Notes under the pieces: generated by a model | Databases searched by the model: none | The model's input: the letters and a program-made list of their open reading frames with translations, nothing else | What the model was told of the DNA's origin: nothing | Program-made: the position numbers and the translations under genes | Assembly: GCF_001039355.2 (NCBI RefSeq) | Contig: NW_019774958.1 | Coordinates: 877,582-941,581 of the forward strand | DNA: 64,000 nucleotides | Direction: 5' to 3' | Source of the DNA: Lingula anatina | Taxonomy: Eukaryota; Brachiopoda; Lingulata; Lingulida; Lingulidae | In this document: positions 54,458 through 59,345 of the stretch, in pieces | Numbering within the stretch: the first letter of the stretch is position 1 | Layout: every line of letters begins with the position of its first letter

Positions 54458-57400
54458 TCATCTTTGTAATAATAATAATCTACACCTCCAACCATGTGGG
54501 CATATACATACACGCAACTACCCTATGCCCTACCAGTATGAACACCCATGCACACACACACGTATATATNGCTATCTTCAAAAATTTGAATATATAAATG
54601 ATCATGTAGTAATTAATTGCGTGTATCGCTTTTAGTTTGCTGCGATCGAGTAAATGTAAGTAAGCGGATAGCTGAATCGAATATGGCTTTCTGAGCCTCG
54701 ACGCAAGTGACGTCACTCGCCTCAAAGCGCCACCACGCGGGAGTATCCTAAACTACATTCACACCTGCATAAAATCGGCTTTAAAAACTAAATAAACGTA
54801 AGAACTTTTTTTTCATTACTCAAAAATGACTTTTGGGCACCTAATGGATTGTTTTAACCCGTTTTTTCATCACAGTATACCTTTAAAACATGTCAAATAA
54901 TTACTAGTAAGGAATGTGGAAAAAAAAACATATGCAAAGTGTATTGTGTTATTTTTGAAGTCTGATTAAGCAAAGTCACTTGTGCATTTCACACACACAC
55001 ACACACACGTCCTCACACCTTGCTCATTCTGGTGTGTTTATTCCTATTCCATATTAACAACTATAAATGAGTTAACTTACTGTTCATTGAAGCCCTCTAA
55101 CTCATCCCACTGTTCTTCCAAGGCTAGGTCCAGGTCCAAGTAGGTGCCACATTCCCCCTGGCCAGAGTGGTTCACCTTGAACAGCTGGAGGGCACAGTCT
55201 TCAAGCTGGAGGAGACAGGGAGATAGAATACATTTCATATAGTGTATGTGATTTAATGTACTAGGCATTGAGGGTTCAATGAAAAGTGTGTATATGTGTT
55301 CCCATACCCGAGCGTGCGTGTGCATGTGTGTGTGACAGATAGGTAGAAAATATAGATTGTATATAGATGGCGATTGAATGTACTCTTGTTGGAAACTAAA
55401 GGTTCAACCATTGAAAACTGTGTGTGTACGTGTGTACTTTTGTGAAAGAGTATGTGTAACAGAGATATATGAACGTGCATGTTTGACAGAGAAAGTGTCT
55501 GCATGCACGTGTGTGAAAGAATGTGTACAACAGCGTGTGCTTACATGTGTGCATACATTTATATGTATGCACCTGCATGAGCATACCCAATGTTTGTATT
55601 GTTTTGATTCTCTACCTGATGTAATCAGCATTCACTGAATTATGGTTGCATGCCATTGCAAAACAGTTTGAAAGTGCCTTTTGTGACTGTCGTCATTTCA
55701 GAAACTGATCTTTTGTCTTGTTTTTTTTAGTTTGGTTTCTTAATCAAGCCGAAACAGTCTCAAGTACCAAATTAATTCTGAGGCATTGCCATAACAAGTA
55801 ATGATGGATAACATCAGACGGGGCCTGGCCAGGCAATATAATTAATAATACATATTATTTTGTGACAGGGAAGTATGCAAGATGACAACATCGCATGTCA
55901 TAACTCCATTGATTGGGAAGTATGCAGACCGACATTGTTATCAGTGAATAACATGCTTGAAATACCTGGGCTGATTTCTTGTTTGAGTTTTGACATTTCT
56001 TTTTTTTTTTTTTTTCGTTTGGCAAATTAGGGGCGTTATCACTTGCCATATTGGTGTCACCAAGTACAAGACAAGAACACCTGTTTATAATAGTACCTTG
56101 TCTCTATAACAGAAGGTTGAGCAACAGCCTGTCCGCATGTACTTTGTAACTTTGATGTAATTATTATACAACAGCATGAAATTAATCAAAAGTGAACTTT
56201 CCAAGTGTTTTTCAAGTTATAAGTCGACCTGCAATAAATACCAATCAACACTTACAATTTGAGGTCACAGATGTTAGATTTTTAAAGCTGCATGTTGTCC
56301 TTTATCTCTCGTAAAATTTATGCATAATTTAATATGTTATAGCAGCAGATGTGTGCCACATGCTATGGCGTTTACAGCCACTCTATTCTGTAAAATTTAG
56401 TACTTCAGAAGATTTCTTCTAGCAATATATTAATTAAAATCATCAAAATTCCACAAGAGCTTTATGCTGTTCAAATGTTTATGTTGCAAAATATCAATTA
56501 CTGTTATTTTGCATAAAATCAGGCCTCAATGGACAGTTTTTCAGTTTTTATAGACACAGAGTATAGCATATAAGCAATGAAGCACATCACTTTTCCTACT
56601 GCTTTACTTTAAAAAAAAATAAATAAATTCATTTTCAAATGCTTATATCTTCATAACTGAAACATTATAAACAAAACACTTTAAGACAGAAAATAATTCA
56701 GTCATATTGATCAAATTAATTAAATCAACCAAACTGAATCAGCTGTATGATGCTGGTGTTTCCTAGTTGCAAGAATATTGGAGAAAAAAGGTAAGTCTGT
56801 CTCCCCCCCCCTCCAAAACCTCTCTGTGGCATGTTGTATTATGCACTAGCCAATAGTCATTATCCAAATACTGTCACACACCTCTTACTTTGCCATCATA
56901 ACTGGTCAATTCTAAACTGTTGATCAGATAAAAAACATAAATCAAAAAGACATAAAAGCCTTCCACGCACACACACCTGTGCCTCAAGGAGACAAAATAA
57001 CCACCACATATTCCACTATCCATTTAACAGGGCCACAATATTAACTACCAAGCCAGAACATGGATAATATCTATTTACCCATATTTTTCATTTCTATTTA
57101 TAGACTAATGCATGTGTCTAAGTATAAAAGCATAATCTATTTCCATAAAATGACACGTCATCAGTTTATTATAAGTACTACTTATTATTTGTGTTGAAAG
57201 AACAAAGGTAAGGGCTTATGGACAATTTCCTTCTTTTCCTCATGGACCTATTATTTCAGAAATGTCACACATTCCTCCCTGTCATTAAAGCAGTGACATT
57301 AATAGCAGCCTGTAAATTAATGGCACTTCAGCAGAGACACTCTTTACTATGACTGGGACAACTTTTGAAATTTATCAGGAGAAATCAAACAAAGTAGACC

Positions 57401-58913
57401 TCCATTAGAATCCTGGGTATGGGTAGGAAAAACATACTGAATGAAAGTACAGGTGAACTTCTTTTGACTTTGGGGCTTTATTTTTAAATGTTGTACTTTC
57501 TTCGAGAACCATCTCTTTTGCCCCCCTCCCCCCAACTACTCCCCTCAGTCAACAATTCAATGCTCTAATGAATCGGAATGCACAAAATAAATAAATCCAG
57601 TTACATTACCATACAAATAAATTTACCCAACACGTAAAAATTTTACACTTTTTACTGCTAATTATCAATGTATTTCTTCACTACTAAATAACTTGCTGAA
57701 AGGCCTGAATCATAAATCGAACAATCATGCTATAAAATTAAACACCAAAGTCCAAATATAGATACACATAGTATTGTCATTTAACTGCAGTGAATCACTT
57801 AGTATATATATATGTGGGTGAAAGGTATATTTACACAGTATATATGTCATCTTTGTAATAATAATAATCTACACCTCCAACCATGTGGGCATATACATAC
57901 ATGCAACTACCCTATGCCCTACCAGTATGAACACCCATGCACGCACACACGTATATGCACACACACACATGCGCGCCGGATAAATGGCAGCACCTATGAC
58001 ATTACCACCAGCCGAAATCTTTCAAAAAAAAAAAGTTCCACCCATCCATATTGCTGATAGAGCTGTAAAGCTATCCCTCAGCTTTGCGGGGTTATTTATG
58101 TACATGCTGGCTAACATAAACAGTTAGCCCTGTCATCACTGGGCCAAGTTTCTCAGGTGGGCAACTGCAAGGTGAGCCAAAGGGAGAGAAAGCGGGCATC
58201 AGATCGCTTGGAGCTGGATGTATTAACCCCAACTAAGAAATCAACCTACATAAACAGACTGCTGTTTCTTTAATGACTGGTCGCAGCTGTGGTACAGTGG
58301 TAAAGAAAATGAGAGGTGGAGGTTTTAGCTTTTAAATATTTATTAGCAATTACCAATATTATAGCCGTTTTTTAAACTCCAGCAATGACATCACTCGTTA
58401 ATCACTGGTTTGGACTGCTTCATTTATTTTAAACCTGTCTAGACAAAAGCTCCTTCCCACTCCTGTACTTTTGATTACTCACGATCACTTCAATACAAAA
58501 CTGACTGACGTATGTAAATAACACGCGCAGACAAATCCAAAACTAAAGCTAACTGCATAATGAAAAATATCTCAATGTTTCATTCAAACAGGTTTTACAA
58601 TTTATTCTGCTTCGTTCGTACATTTTACGACTGAATTTAGACCCATCTGAATACTTTTTCTTTCATTCAAAACAAAACCGCAAGTTTGAACGTTCAAACA
58701 GCACTATTTATCTTCAGTAATAATAAGGTTTTGACAGTCGCTACTCACTTTGTGAGGGGCCCGTAAAAGCCTCTGAACGCCGGCGATCTGGCTACCAAGC
58801 GGTACATTGGTAAGGAATGTGTAACTAGGCGGGCGAGAAGGCTCCGGGAACGCTGTGCTAGAAAATGGGTCCCTATCGTCCAAAAATTGGACCCTGCAAC
58901 TAAACGTCGCCAT
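10371..58913 (-). CDS. Fhod: FHOD-family formin, whole gene (23 coding exons)
   Basis: This gene encodes a diaphanous-related-type formin that in the known family nucleates, caps and bundles actin filaments in stress fibres and sarcomeres and is released from autoinhibition by Rho/ROCK signalling. The order seen is: GBD/FH3 (residues about 1-345), Ser/Arg/Gln-rich linker (345-740), FH1 poly-proline (746-797), FH2 (about 800-1198), and a DAD with [11 protein letters not shown] (1283-1293), RERKRAR (1305-1311) and [12 protein letters not shown]. Exons were placed by conserved segments such as [11 protein letters not shown]-like, [25 protein letters not shown] and FALEYRT, each ending at GT/AG sites with matching phases. 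They sum to 4,032 nt, giving 1,343 residues; human FHOD1 has about 1,160. Exons 2 and 7 each occur twice; one copy of each is counted. Orthology is strong, but UTRs and alternative isoforms cannot be fixed from sequence alone. Confidence 0.95.
10674..10844 (-). CDS. Fhod: FHOD exon 22 (DAD, first part)
   Basis: A 171-nt exon encoding residues 1261-1317. [15 protein letters not shown] is the amphipathic DAD helix that binds FH3 to close the molecule (human DEIMDLLVQSVTKSS). [13 protein letters not shown] is the basic region. The donor is TCAT|GTGAGC. Without splicing the frame runs on to a stop at 10603 and loses the conserved LRRTLKSGL, so splicing to 10450 is preferred. Confidence 0.93.
10958..11104. 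repeat. 150-bp repeat, copy 2
   Basis: Direct-orientation copy of 9850-10000, inside FHOD intron 21. It is probably a duplicated segment or a dispersed repeat family. Confidence 0.85.
11192..11364. mobile_element. MITE-like element in FHOD intron 21
   Basis: Ends read CAAGCCCATAGCCAG on the plus strand and CAGGCCTGTAGCCAG on the minus strand (12 of 15 matching). The right part is G/C-homopolymer rich (GAACCCCCCTAACCCCCACT). No clear target duplication. It resembles hAT-type non-autonomous elements of invertebrates by its ends, which is inference. Confidence 0.5.
11827..12013 (-). CDS. Fhod: FHOD exon 21 (FH2-DAD linker)
   Basis: A 187-nt exon. It opens with TEKFSKTK, the same TEKFSG start as human FHOD1 after the RGRMITE junction. 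It continues with a Gln-rich stretch and ends KHRKRYSV. The acceptor is TTTCAG and the donor GTAAGT, phases 0 to 1. Confidence 0.9.
12014..12531 (-). other. FHOD intron 20
   Basis: AT-rich; no feature beyond the flanking splice sites. Confidence 0.6.
12532..12724 (-). CDS. Fhod: FHOD exon 20 (end of FH2, basic coiled coil)
   Basis: Residues up to 1198. [35 protein letters not shown] and [19 protein letters not shown] match [33 protein letters not shown]. The donor GAT|GTATGT gives a phase-0 exit. The basic tail is the post-FH2 helix known to help actin side-binding in formins. Confidence 0.96.
12905..13042. mobile_element. Foldback element with hammerhead-like boxes (FHOD intron 19)
   Basis: Two arms (12905-12954 and 12991-13042) are inverted copies of one sequence, differing at one base and a 3-base indel, around a 36-base loop. 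The loop holds a 7-bp hairpin of its own (12970-12991). The plus strand of the right arm reads CTGAAGA, one A, the hairpin GATGTC-CTGATA-GACATC, then GAAA. The boxes and stem resemble the CUGANGA / stem II / GAAA core of hammerhead ribozymes found in Penelope-like and other retroelements. Confidence 0.6.
13088..13101 (-). promoter_or_regulatory. CTCF-like motif
   Basis: The minus strand reads CCACTAGATGGCAG, which fits CCASYAGRKGGCRS at every position. It lies 46 bases beyond the foldback element in intron 19. Function is inferred from motif only. Confidence 0.35.
13169..13243 (-). CDS. Fhod: FHOD exon 19 (FH2)
   Basis: A 75-nt exon encoding [20 protein letters not shown] then RVQN, equal to [23 protein letters not shown] in human FHOD1. 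It enters and leaves in phase 2, between TTCCAG and GTACGT. Confidence 0.94.
13244..14629 (-). other. FHOD intron 18
   Basis: AT-rich, with a poly-A run at 14494-14522. No exon or transposon ends seen. Confidence 0.6.
14630..14751 (-). CDS. Fhod: FHOD exon 18 (FH2)
   Basis: A 122-nt exon encoding [20 protein letters not shown] then [20 protein letters not shown]. The acceptor is TCTCAG. The donor is AA|GTAAGG, leaving two bases of a Lys codon completed by exon 19. Confidence 0.94.
14752..15054 (-). promoter_or_regulatory. FHOD intron 17 with clustered CTCF-like motifs
   Basis: CCACTAGATGGTGC at 14886-14899, GCACTAGGTGGCGC at 14927-14940, and a partial CCCACTAGGTAG at about 14971-14982, all in the plus orientation within 100 bases. 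The second matches the CTCF core CCASYAGRKGGCRS except at its first base. Binding is inference. Confidence 0.4.
15055..15216 (-). CDS. Fhod: FHOD exon 17 (FH2)
   Basis: Residues 1015-1068. [33 protein letters not shown] and [14 protein letters not shown] match the conserved LEKVSEVKDTV...LLHHLC...YSEIPALTRCAKV segment. The acceptor is CATTAG and the donor GTAAAT. Confidence 0.96.
15586..15705 (-). CDS. Fhod: FHOD exon 16 (FH2, LAVGNFLNG)
   Basis: Residues 975-1014. It carries [16 protein letters not shown] and the near-universal formin motif [10 protein letters not shown]. The acceptor is AAACAG and the donor GTAAGT, with phase 0 at both ends. Confidence 0.96.
15959..16144 (-). CDS. Fhod: FHOD exon 15 (FH2 knob/coiled-coil)
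   Basis: Residues 913-974. [40 protein letters not shown] and [15 protein letters not shown] match human FHOD1 PTEEERQKIEEAQ...LGPAENFLMTLASI almost residue for residue. It is in phase 0 at both ends. Confidence 0.96.
16538..16693 (-). CDS. Fhod: FHOD exon 14 (FH2 core)
   Basis: Residues 861-912. It contains [20 protein letters not shown], which holds the formin FH2 KRxxNIxI-type actin-binding signature, and [15 protein letters not shown]. It is in phase 0 at both ends, between TTCCAG and GTAGGG. Confidence 0.96.
16694..18663 (-). other. FHOD intron 13 with GA tracts and a 33-bp minisatellite
   Basis: Two (GA)n tracts lie at 17067-17100 and 17269-17334. Three tandem 33-34-bp units starting AACTTTTCATACTTTTT lie at 17974, 18008 and 18041. 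A-rich runs follow. No exon-like segment was seen. Confidence 0.85.
18664..19727 (-). CDS. Fhod: FHOD exon 13 (linker, FH1, start of FH2)
   Basis: The largest exon, 1,064 nt. It encodes a Gln/Asn-rich linker (residues 506-718), the conserved [16 protein letters not shown] (719-734), and an FH1 with five proline tracts separated by Gly (746-797), where profilin-actin is expected to bind. It then enters FH2 with [20 protein letters not shown] and KLEHLFESR, the lasso/linker part. The acceptor is TTTACAG and the donor GTAGAG. Read-through adds a short frame before a stop, so the donor is needed. Confidence 0.95.
19728..20505 (-). other. FHOD intron 12 with (AAAT)n
   Basis: Contains an (AAAT)n array at about 20266-20322 and two A/T homopolymer runs at 20067-20099. 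The rest has no coding signal. Confidence 0.8.
20506..20781 (-). CDS. Fhod: FHOD exon 12 (Ser/Thr-rich linker)
   Basis: A 276-nt exon with acceptor CACCTCCAG and donor GTAAGA, phases 1 to 1. It encodes a basic start ([15 protein letters not shown]) and then Thr/Ser-rich low-complexity sequence with [10 protein letters not shown]. The length is a multiple of three with symmetrical phase, so it could be skipped without a frameshift. Confidence 0.8.
20782..22642 (-). other. FHOD intron 11
   Basis: AT-rich sequence between exons 12 and 11. No repeat arrays, transposon ends or exon-like segments were found. Confidence 0.6.
22643..22698 (-). CDS. Fhod: FHOD exon 11 (short linker)
   Basis: A 56-nt exon encoding [18 protein letters not shown] between TTTCAG and GTAGGC. 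It is supported mainly by its splice sites and by fitting phases 2 and 1 between exons 10 and 12. It has no conserved motif and may be alternatively spliced. Confidence 0.7.
23181..23336 (-). CDS. Fhod: FHOD exon 10 (basic linker)
   Basis: A 156-nt exon encoding a charged linker ([34 protein letters not shown]). This equals the poorly conserved Arg/Ser region after FH3. Acceptor TTTTCAG and donor GTATGT fit phases 2 to 2. Several RRSS and KSRR motifs could be basophilic kinase sites, which is inference. Confidence 0.85.
23461..23663 (-). CDS. Fhod: FHOD exon 9 (end of FH3)
   Basis: A 203-nt exon encoding [20 protein letters not shown]...[26 protein letters not shown]. This corresponds to the PDQDSFYDVTDALEQQGME and LALRHEDGD end of the N-terminal domain. 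The acceptor is CCCTCAG and the donor GTATTG. It exits in phase 2. Confidence 0.95.
23664..23995 (-). other. FHOD intron 8 with 30-bp direct repeat
   Basis: A 28-base sequence beginning GAAAAGTTTGTGTGACATTA occurs at 23711 and again at 23741 (two tandem copies, period 30). (AAAT)n lies at 23967-23992 next to the exon 8 donor. Confidence 0.8.
23996..24090 (-). CDS. Fhod: FHOD exon 8
   Basis: A 95-nt exon encoding (G)[20 protein letters not shown] then [11 protein letters not shown], matching PWSNIMEILEEKDG...[11 protein letters not shown] of human FHOD3. The acceptor is TTCTAG; the donor GTAAAT runs directly into an (AAAT)n stretch. Phases are 1 to 0. Confidence 0.95.
24091..24500 (-). other. 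FHOD intron 7, part next to exon 8
   Basis: AT-rich; no feature seen beyond the exon 8 acceptor. Confidence 0.6.
24501..25601 (-). CDS. Unrecognised single-exon ORF in FHOD intron 7, Cys-containing repeats
   Basis: About 366 codons from the ATG at 25601 ([13 protein letters not shown]). Residues about 60-160 form five degenerate 18-19-residue repeats with the pattern CxxxQ/K-E/D-N-x-G/A-A-x-P/L-C-N, for example [28 protein letters not shown] and [13 protein letters not shown]. The C-terminal part is hydrophobic and ends [10 protein letters not shown]. No signal peptide or known domain was recognised. Its position inside an intron on the same strand suggests a nested gene, a captured transposon fragment or chance. 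Block B carries only its first third because the contig begins there. Confidence 0.3.
   Translation of the reverse strand: METSEANLSFTELRNILAEKLNIKGHKEKLIFKCRNPYCSCPAVEGSSVIDSQGDDVIQQHPNECGFQENTGAAPCNVHKRDSANMQDNYGAVPCNTHNLECTGGQEKDSAALFNMHKHGCGDMKENDTAALCRKVEHVCENMCSSDTALFLHKDEIQCNKADLCTPNRFQGDTDDKGDQRRSNKILNSSEDIEYPDKKINVLHQKQKIGKMIPINFKLNNFGSVPFAIVESPWAIMDGTSGIKHYWSGHEKNSTLLKHLSYGIQQSFCRFYSAGILFFSCPKICHRKHLIFQSCKLNRAFVMSPRAENTVLNFLVKDFRVLCSIMILDSVKSGCSFFGKIATFSLSCYYYLVLGGCVFICGKLYL
26593..26606 (+). promoter_or_regulatory. CTCF-like motif in intron 7
   Basis: GCACCAGGTGGCAG fits the CTCF core except at the first base. It is repeated at 30803-30816 in the sister block. It may be one locus if the blocks are alleles. 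Confidence 0.3.
29292..29403 (-). CDS. Fhod: FHOD exon 7, downstream copy (7a)
   Basis: A duplicate of 33508-33619 lying 41 bases before the n at 29444. Using both copies in one mRNA would shift the frame (112 nt). It is probably the same exon from the other haplotype. Confidence 0.85.
29456..33657. repeat. Tandem block B (with FHOD exon 7b)
   Basis: 4.2 kb, matching 25258-29441 at about 98-99% by eye. Differences include a (GT)n of about 10 units at 30738-30762 against 3-4 in the other copy, CA-repeat length near 32820, and small indels. It begins just after the n at 29444. Confidence 0.9.
33508..33619 (-). CDS. Fhod: FHOD exon 7, upstream copy (7b)
   Basis: A 112-nt exon encoding [20 protein letters not shown] then [17 protein letters not shown], one of the best-conserved FHOD FH3 helices. 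The acceptor is TATTTAAG and the donor GTGGGT, with phases 0 to 1. It has the same splice sites and coding sequence as 29292-29403. Confidence 0.92.
33877..34170. repeat. 24-bp minisatellite built from the exon 6 splice donor
   Basis: Twelve head-to-tail units start at 33877, 33902, 33927 and then every 24 bases to 34143. The minus-strand unit carries CATCTAAGGTAAGATATCTC, that is, the end of exon 6, the donor and the first intron bases. The last ten units (33927 onward) keep GTAAGA; the two most distal have GATAAG and an extra base. The array is open in the FHOD frame (VRYL-IASK or VRYL-TTSK repeats). Confidence 0.95.
34155..34249 (-). CDS. Fhod: FHOD exon 6
   Basis: A 95-nt exon encoding [20 protein letters not shown] and [12 protein letters not shown]. 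The acceptor is ATTCCAG; the donor is AAG|GTAAGA. Its last bases and the donor are the first unit of a 24-bp tandem array running into the intron, so many identical donors follow. The reading frame stays open across the array, adding VRYLIASK-type octapeptides if a later donor is used. Confidence 0.95.
34250..36794 (-). other. FHOD intron 5
   Basis: AT-rich sequence without transposon ends or exon-like segments that I could support. A 72-codon plus-strand frame at 35551-35769 has no splice or family support. Confidence 0.65.
36795..36900 (-). CDS. Fhod: FHOD exon 5
   Basis: A 106-nt exon encoding [20 protein letters not shown], then [15 protein letters not shown], an armadillo helix pair of the FH3 region. 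The acceptor is TTTCCAG and the donor GTAGGT. It enters in phase 0 and exits in phase 1. Confidence 0.95.
36901..38956 (-). other. FHOD intron 4
   Basis: Contains (AAAT)n at 37133-37192, a C-rich run near 38044-38060, and (GT)n at 38780-38808. No coding signal. Confidence 0.7.
38957..39024 (-). CDS. Fhod: FHOD exon 4
   Basis: A 68-nt exon, too short to stand out as an open frame. Acceptor TTTTCAG is followed by AGAAACTACT, and the donor is GTAATG. It encodes (E)[19 protein letters not shown] plus IFQ, equal to the KLYSSSGPELRRSLFSLKQ segment of human FHOD1. It joins phase 1 to phase 0 and fills the gap between exons 3 and 5 exactly. Confidence 0.93.
39025..46871 (-). other. FHOD intron 3 (7.8 kb)
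   Basis: Holds a likely solo LTR (39713 onward), a GA run near 41496-41522, a poly-G run at 45724-45746 followed by an n at 45770 (probably sequencing failure at the homopolymer), and GT-rich sequence near 45150-45215. No coding exon was found. Confidence 0.7.
39713..39910 (-). mobile_element. Candidate solo LTR, 3' part (Ty3/gypsy-like layout)
   Basis: Read on the minus strand there is a TATA-like GGCTATATAACTTGC, then an R/U5-like stretch with AATAAACC and a GT-rich tail. It ends in GATCTCCAATCCCGCCGTG and a terminal TGTACA. This is the promoter, poly(A) signal and terminus order of an LTR. The other end and target duplication were not found, and no primer-binding site or pol frame follows. 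Confidence 0.4.
46872..46930 (-). CDS. Fhod: FHOD exon 3
   Basis: A 59-nt exon between TTTTCAG and GTAAGT. It encodes [19 protein letters not shown], matching the [10 protein letters not shown] motif that opens the armadillo-type FH3 region in vertebrate FHOD1/3. It enters in phase 2 and exits in phase 1. Confidence 0.95.
46931..50989 (-). other. FHOD intron 2, unique part
   Basis: AT-rich intron with no exon-like segment found. Short C-rich (50501-50512) and T-rich runs are present. No recognisable transposon ends were seen. Confidence 0.7.
50990..51173. repeat. 91-bp direct repeat across the n at 51081
   Basis: 50990-51080 recurs at 51083-51173 with one or two changes, and the n lies between them. 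This is typical of two contig ends that overlap but were not merged. Confidence 0.8.
51430..51554 (-). CDS. Fhod: FHOD exon 2, downstream copy (2a)
   Basis: This second copy of the GBD exon has the same length, splice sites and phases as 55081-55205. It encodes [14 protein letters not shown]. The duplicated surroundings (about 51240-54569 against 54885-57957) and the n's at 51081 and 54570 make an allelic contig the likeliest explanation, though mutually exclusive exons are possible. Confidence 0.85.
53499..53665. mobile_element. 167-bp non-autonomous DNA transposon insertion
   Basis: Terminal inverted repeats start CAGGGGCAGATTTAGG and CAGGGGCGAATTCAGA. Five-base target duplications TCTAA lie at 53494-53498 and 53666-53670. 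The empty site is intact in the sister block (57117-57121). Inside is a perfect 11-bp stem (53515-53541, CCGTCTTCTGG and its complement). CAGGGGC ends are hAT-like, but hAT elements normally leave 8-bp duplications, so the superfamily is open. Confidence 0.75.
54885..57957. repeat. Tandem block copy 2 (with FHOD exon 2b)
   Basis: About 3.1 kb. The (TA)n is reduced to a few bases near 57838-57846 and the 53499-53665 insertion is absent. It is preceded by 314 bases (54571-54884) unique to this contig, which contain a CpG-rich patch with TGACGTCA at 54708-54715. Confidence 0.85.
55081..55205 (-). CDS. Fhod: FHOD exon 2, upstream copy (2b)
   Basis: The exon is 125 nt, with acceptor CTCCAG before CTTGAAGAC and donor GTAAGT. 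It enters in phase 0 and leaves after two bases of a codon. It encodes [15 protein letters not shown]...[17 protein letters not shown], the second half of the GBD. It is nearly identical to 51430-51554, differing at two residues (HSG for HTG, ECG for EYG). Because 125 is not a multiple of three, only one of the two copies can be used in a transcript. Confidence 0.9.
55206..58748 (-). other. FHOD intron 1 (to exon 2b)
   Basis: Most of it (up to about 57957) is a second copy of 51554-54569. It contains a CA/GT-rich stretch near 55290-55560 and the transposon empty site at 57117-57121. 57958-58748 is unique, with no coding signal. Confidence 0.8.
58749..58913 (-). CDS. Fhod: FHOD exon 1 (start codon, first half of GBD)
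   Basis: Residues 1-55. It starts with ATG in good context (A at -3, G at +4) and contains [11 protein letters not shown] and FPEPSRPP, the conserved opening of the FHOD GTPase-binding, ubiquitin-like fold, then [11 protein letters not shown]. It ends in phase 0 before the donor GTGAGT at 58748-58743. An upstream ATG at 59023 opens a 92-codon frame overlapping this start. Confidence 0.95.
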
Positions 58914-59300
58914 GTTTTCACTTCATCGGTGCTCTGAGTGTGTTTGACCGCACAACTACGTCTCTGTGAATATATCCTCCGCGAATGAATCACCTCTTTC
59001 CTGTTGAGAGAATTCCTTTGCAAAATGCCGAAAGTCGTACTAAATAACCAACTTATTTACGGTGCATCAACTTGGCAGATAACCTGGAGAGTTCTACGGA
59101 TGATATATCGTCTGCTGCGCCTACCTTGCTTGAATAATATCCCAGACAGGTACCGGTGTAGGAATATCAGATTTCATCTTGGCAGAGCTGTGACGTCACT
59201 ACAGCGTGGGCTCTTTCAAAATTTCTCTAATTCAAGACAGTTGATTACCCCGTTCCTGTCAAAATGTTCTTTGATAATTTTGGATTTAGTAATGAATGCT
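58914..59300 (-). promoter_or_regulatory. Probable FHOD short-isoform promoter/5' UTR region
   Basis: This region lies directly upstream of the FHOD ATG and is locally richer in GC and CpG than the introns. A perfect palindromic CRE, TGACGTCA, lies at 59191-59198, 278 bases before the ATG. An ATG at 59023 starts an overlapping upstream frame if transcription begins further out. No TATA box was convincingly placed. A 113-codon plus-strand frame (59004-59345) is not recognised. Confidence 0.4.
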
Positions 59301-59345
59301 TTATTTGTTTATTTGATGAAGTTTATGCGCGGTTTACTGGTTTAA

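Larger units (their letters stand above)
51240..54569. repeat. Tandem block copy 1 (with FHOD exon 2a)
   Basis: About 3.3 kb, nearly identical to 54885-57957 and ending exactly at the n at 54570. Compared with the other copy it has a long (TA)n at 54391-54454, a 167-bp insertion at 53499-53665, and scattered SNPs and indels. This pattern fits two alleles placed in series. Confidence 0.85.

Noticed and set aside
59004-59345. 113-codon plus-strand frame head-to-head with FHOD
   Set aside because: No splice sites, family or poly(A) support. It is probably a chance frame in a slightly GC-richer promoter region.
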